Shown here: piece by piece, positions 5,266 through 6,033 of the stretch | Layout: each line of letters begins with the position of its first letter | How positions within the stretch are numbered: position 1 is the stretch's first letter | Origin: Synechococcus sp. HW_metabat.54 | GTDB lineage: Bacteria > Cyanobacteriota > Cyanobacteriia > PCC-6307 > Cyanobiaceae | Assembly: GCA_018623675.1 (NCBI GenBank) | Contig: JAAZVJ010000066.1 | Coordinates: forward strand, 1-6,033 | Direction of reading: 5' to 3' | DNA: 6,033 nt | The notes under the pieces: model-generated | What the model was told of the DNA's origin: nothing | Seen by the model: the letters and a program-made list of their open reading frames with translations, nothing else | Database searches by the model: none | Translations under genes and position numbers: made by a program

Positions 5266-6033
5266 ATGGCGCTCGTCCCGCTTCGGCTCCTGCTCGACCA
5301 CGCCGCCGAAAACGGCTACGGCATCCCTGCGTTCAACGTCAACAACCTGGAGCAGGTGCAGTCGATCATGGAGGCGGCTCACGAGACCGACTCTCCTGTG
5401 ATCCTGCAGGCCTCCCGTGGTGCCCGCACCTACGCCGGTGAAAGCTTCCTGCGTCACCTGATCCTGGCGGCTGTCGAGACCTATCCCGACATCCCTGTGG
5501 TGATGCACCAGGACCACGGCAACAGCCCCTCCACCTGTTACGGCGCTGCTGCTAACGGTTTCACCTCCGTGATGATGGACGGCTCCTTGGAAGCCGATGC
5601 CAAGACTCCTGCCAGCTACGAGTACAACGTGGCTGTCACCAAGGAAGTGGTGGACGTGGCACACGCCATCGGCGTCAGCGTTGAAGGTGAGCTGGGTTGC
5701 CTTGGCTCCCTCGAAACTGGCAAAGGCGAAGCCGAAGACGGCCACGGCTTCGAGGGCGAGCTGTCGAAGGATCAGCTGCTGACCGACCCTGCCGAGGCTG
5801 CTGACTTCGTCGCCAAGACCAAGGTGGATGCCTTGGCCATTGCCATCGGTACCAGCCACGGCGCCTACAAGTTCACCCGTAAGCCCACCGGTGAAGTGCT
5901 GGCCATCAGCCGCATCGCTGAAATCCACAAGGCCATCCCCAACACCCACCTGGTGATGCACGGTTCTTCTTCCGTGCCCCAAGAGTGGCTGGAGATGATC
6001 AACAAGTACGGCGGTCAGATTCCTGAGACCTAC
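5266..6033 (+). CDS. fba: Fructose-bisphosphate aldolase class II, 3'-truncated by window edge
   Basis: A zinc-dependent aldolase that joins glyceraldehyde 3-phosphate and dihydroxyacetone phosphate into fructose 1,6-bisphosphate. The same class also makes sedoheptulose 1,7-bisphosphate in the Calvin cycle, and the reverse reaction serves glycolysis. The first 256 residues are present. The cyanobacterial class II enzyme is usually about 357, so roughly 100 are missing at the right edge, including the distal substrate-binding segments. Visible motifs are IPAFNVNN (20-27), QASRGART (48-55), MHQDHGN (80-86, catalytic D83 and zinc ligand H84), MMDGSLE (103-109), VEGELG (139-144), [11 protein letters not shown] (193-203, zinc ligand H198) and [10 protein letters not shown] (229-238, zinc ligand H232). 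ATG 5266 has a good ribosome binding site. Codons are strongly biased to C and G endings, as in prk, consistent with high expression. The sequence is typical of cyanobacterial FbaA/CbbA. Confidence 0.97.
   Translation, partial: MALVPLRLLLDHAAENGYGIPAFNVNNLEQVQSIMEAAHETDSPVILQASRGARTYAGESFLRHLILAAVETYPDIPVVMHQDHGNSPSTCYGAAANGFTSVMMDGSLEADAKTPASYEYNVAVTKEVVDVAHAIGVSVEGELGCLGSLETGKGEAEDGHGFEGELSKDQLLTDPAEAADFVAKTKVDALAIAIGTSHGAYKFTRKPTGEVLAISRIAEIHKAIPNTHLVMHGSSSVPQEWLEMINKYGGQIPETY

Noticed and set aside
5245..5982. Long reverse-strand open frame of 245 codons opposite fba
   Set aside because: It lies fully antisense to an unmistakable aldolase. The low-complexity Gly/Val/His-rich translation is what strong C/G-ending codon bias produces on the opposite strand.
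1..6033. HIP1 octamer (GCGATCGC), common in many freshwater cyanobacteria
   Set aside because: Near matches such as GCGATCGT occur, but I saw no exact copy. Its absence fits a marine picocyanobacterium but proves nothing.
1..6033. Mobile elements, CRISPR repeats, tRNA genes or a defence system
   Set aside because: No direct-repeat arrays, terminal inverted repeats, transposase motifs, tRNA-like folds or toxin/nuclease domains were seen on either strand.

Overview
The window looks like core chromosome of a cyanobacterium, most probably a marine Synechococcus or Cyanobium-like picocyanobacterium. The acetyl-CoA carboxylase beta subunit and the class II fructose-bisphosphate aldolase both read as typical cyanobacterial proteins. 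The G+C content is moderately high by eye, the genes are tightly packed, and the order prk / accD / small gene / Gfo-Idh-MocA oxidoreductase / fba resembles what I recall of picocyanobacteria. The species assignment is inference. All supported genes lie on the + strand. I found no RNA genes, CRISPR arrays, insertion sequences or phage genes.

Layout. Bases 1-801 hold the 3' part of phosphoribulokinase (prk), closed by a strong intrinsic terminator at 828-866. A second block follows: a small unknown protein (about 932-1150) whose stop codon overlaps the start of a type IV prepilin peptidase gene (pilD, 1147-1959). After a short stretch that may carry a microORF comes a secreted, aromatic-rich protein built of two diverged repeats (2053-2736). 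A third block is compact and probably an operon: accD (2806-3684), a small exported protein resembling the surface-adhesin E fold (3684-4088), and a Gfo/Idh/MocA oxidoreductase (4092-5192). The fourth unit is the aldolase gene fba, which starts at 5266 with its own leader and runs off the right edge.

How the genes relate. prk and fba are both Calvin-cycle genes and flank the set. Both favour C- and G-ending codons, as expected of highly expressed genes. accD supplies malonyl-CoA for fatty acid synthesis. pilD would process type IV pilins or pseudopilins at the inner membrane, and the two predicted exported proteins are candidate envelope components. No sequence evidence ties the secreted repeat protein to pili.

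The most notable points are these. The PRK is of the short proteobacterial (class I) kind rather than the redox-regulated plant/cyanobacterial kind. The small gene upstream of pilD appears translationally coupled to it. The start region of the repeat protein is ambiguous, because its best ribosome binding site points to an ATG in another frame. There is also a possible 29-codon microORF between pilD and that gene. I do not see a clear new multi-gene system here.
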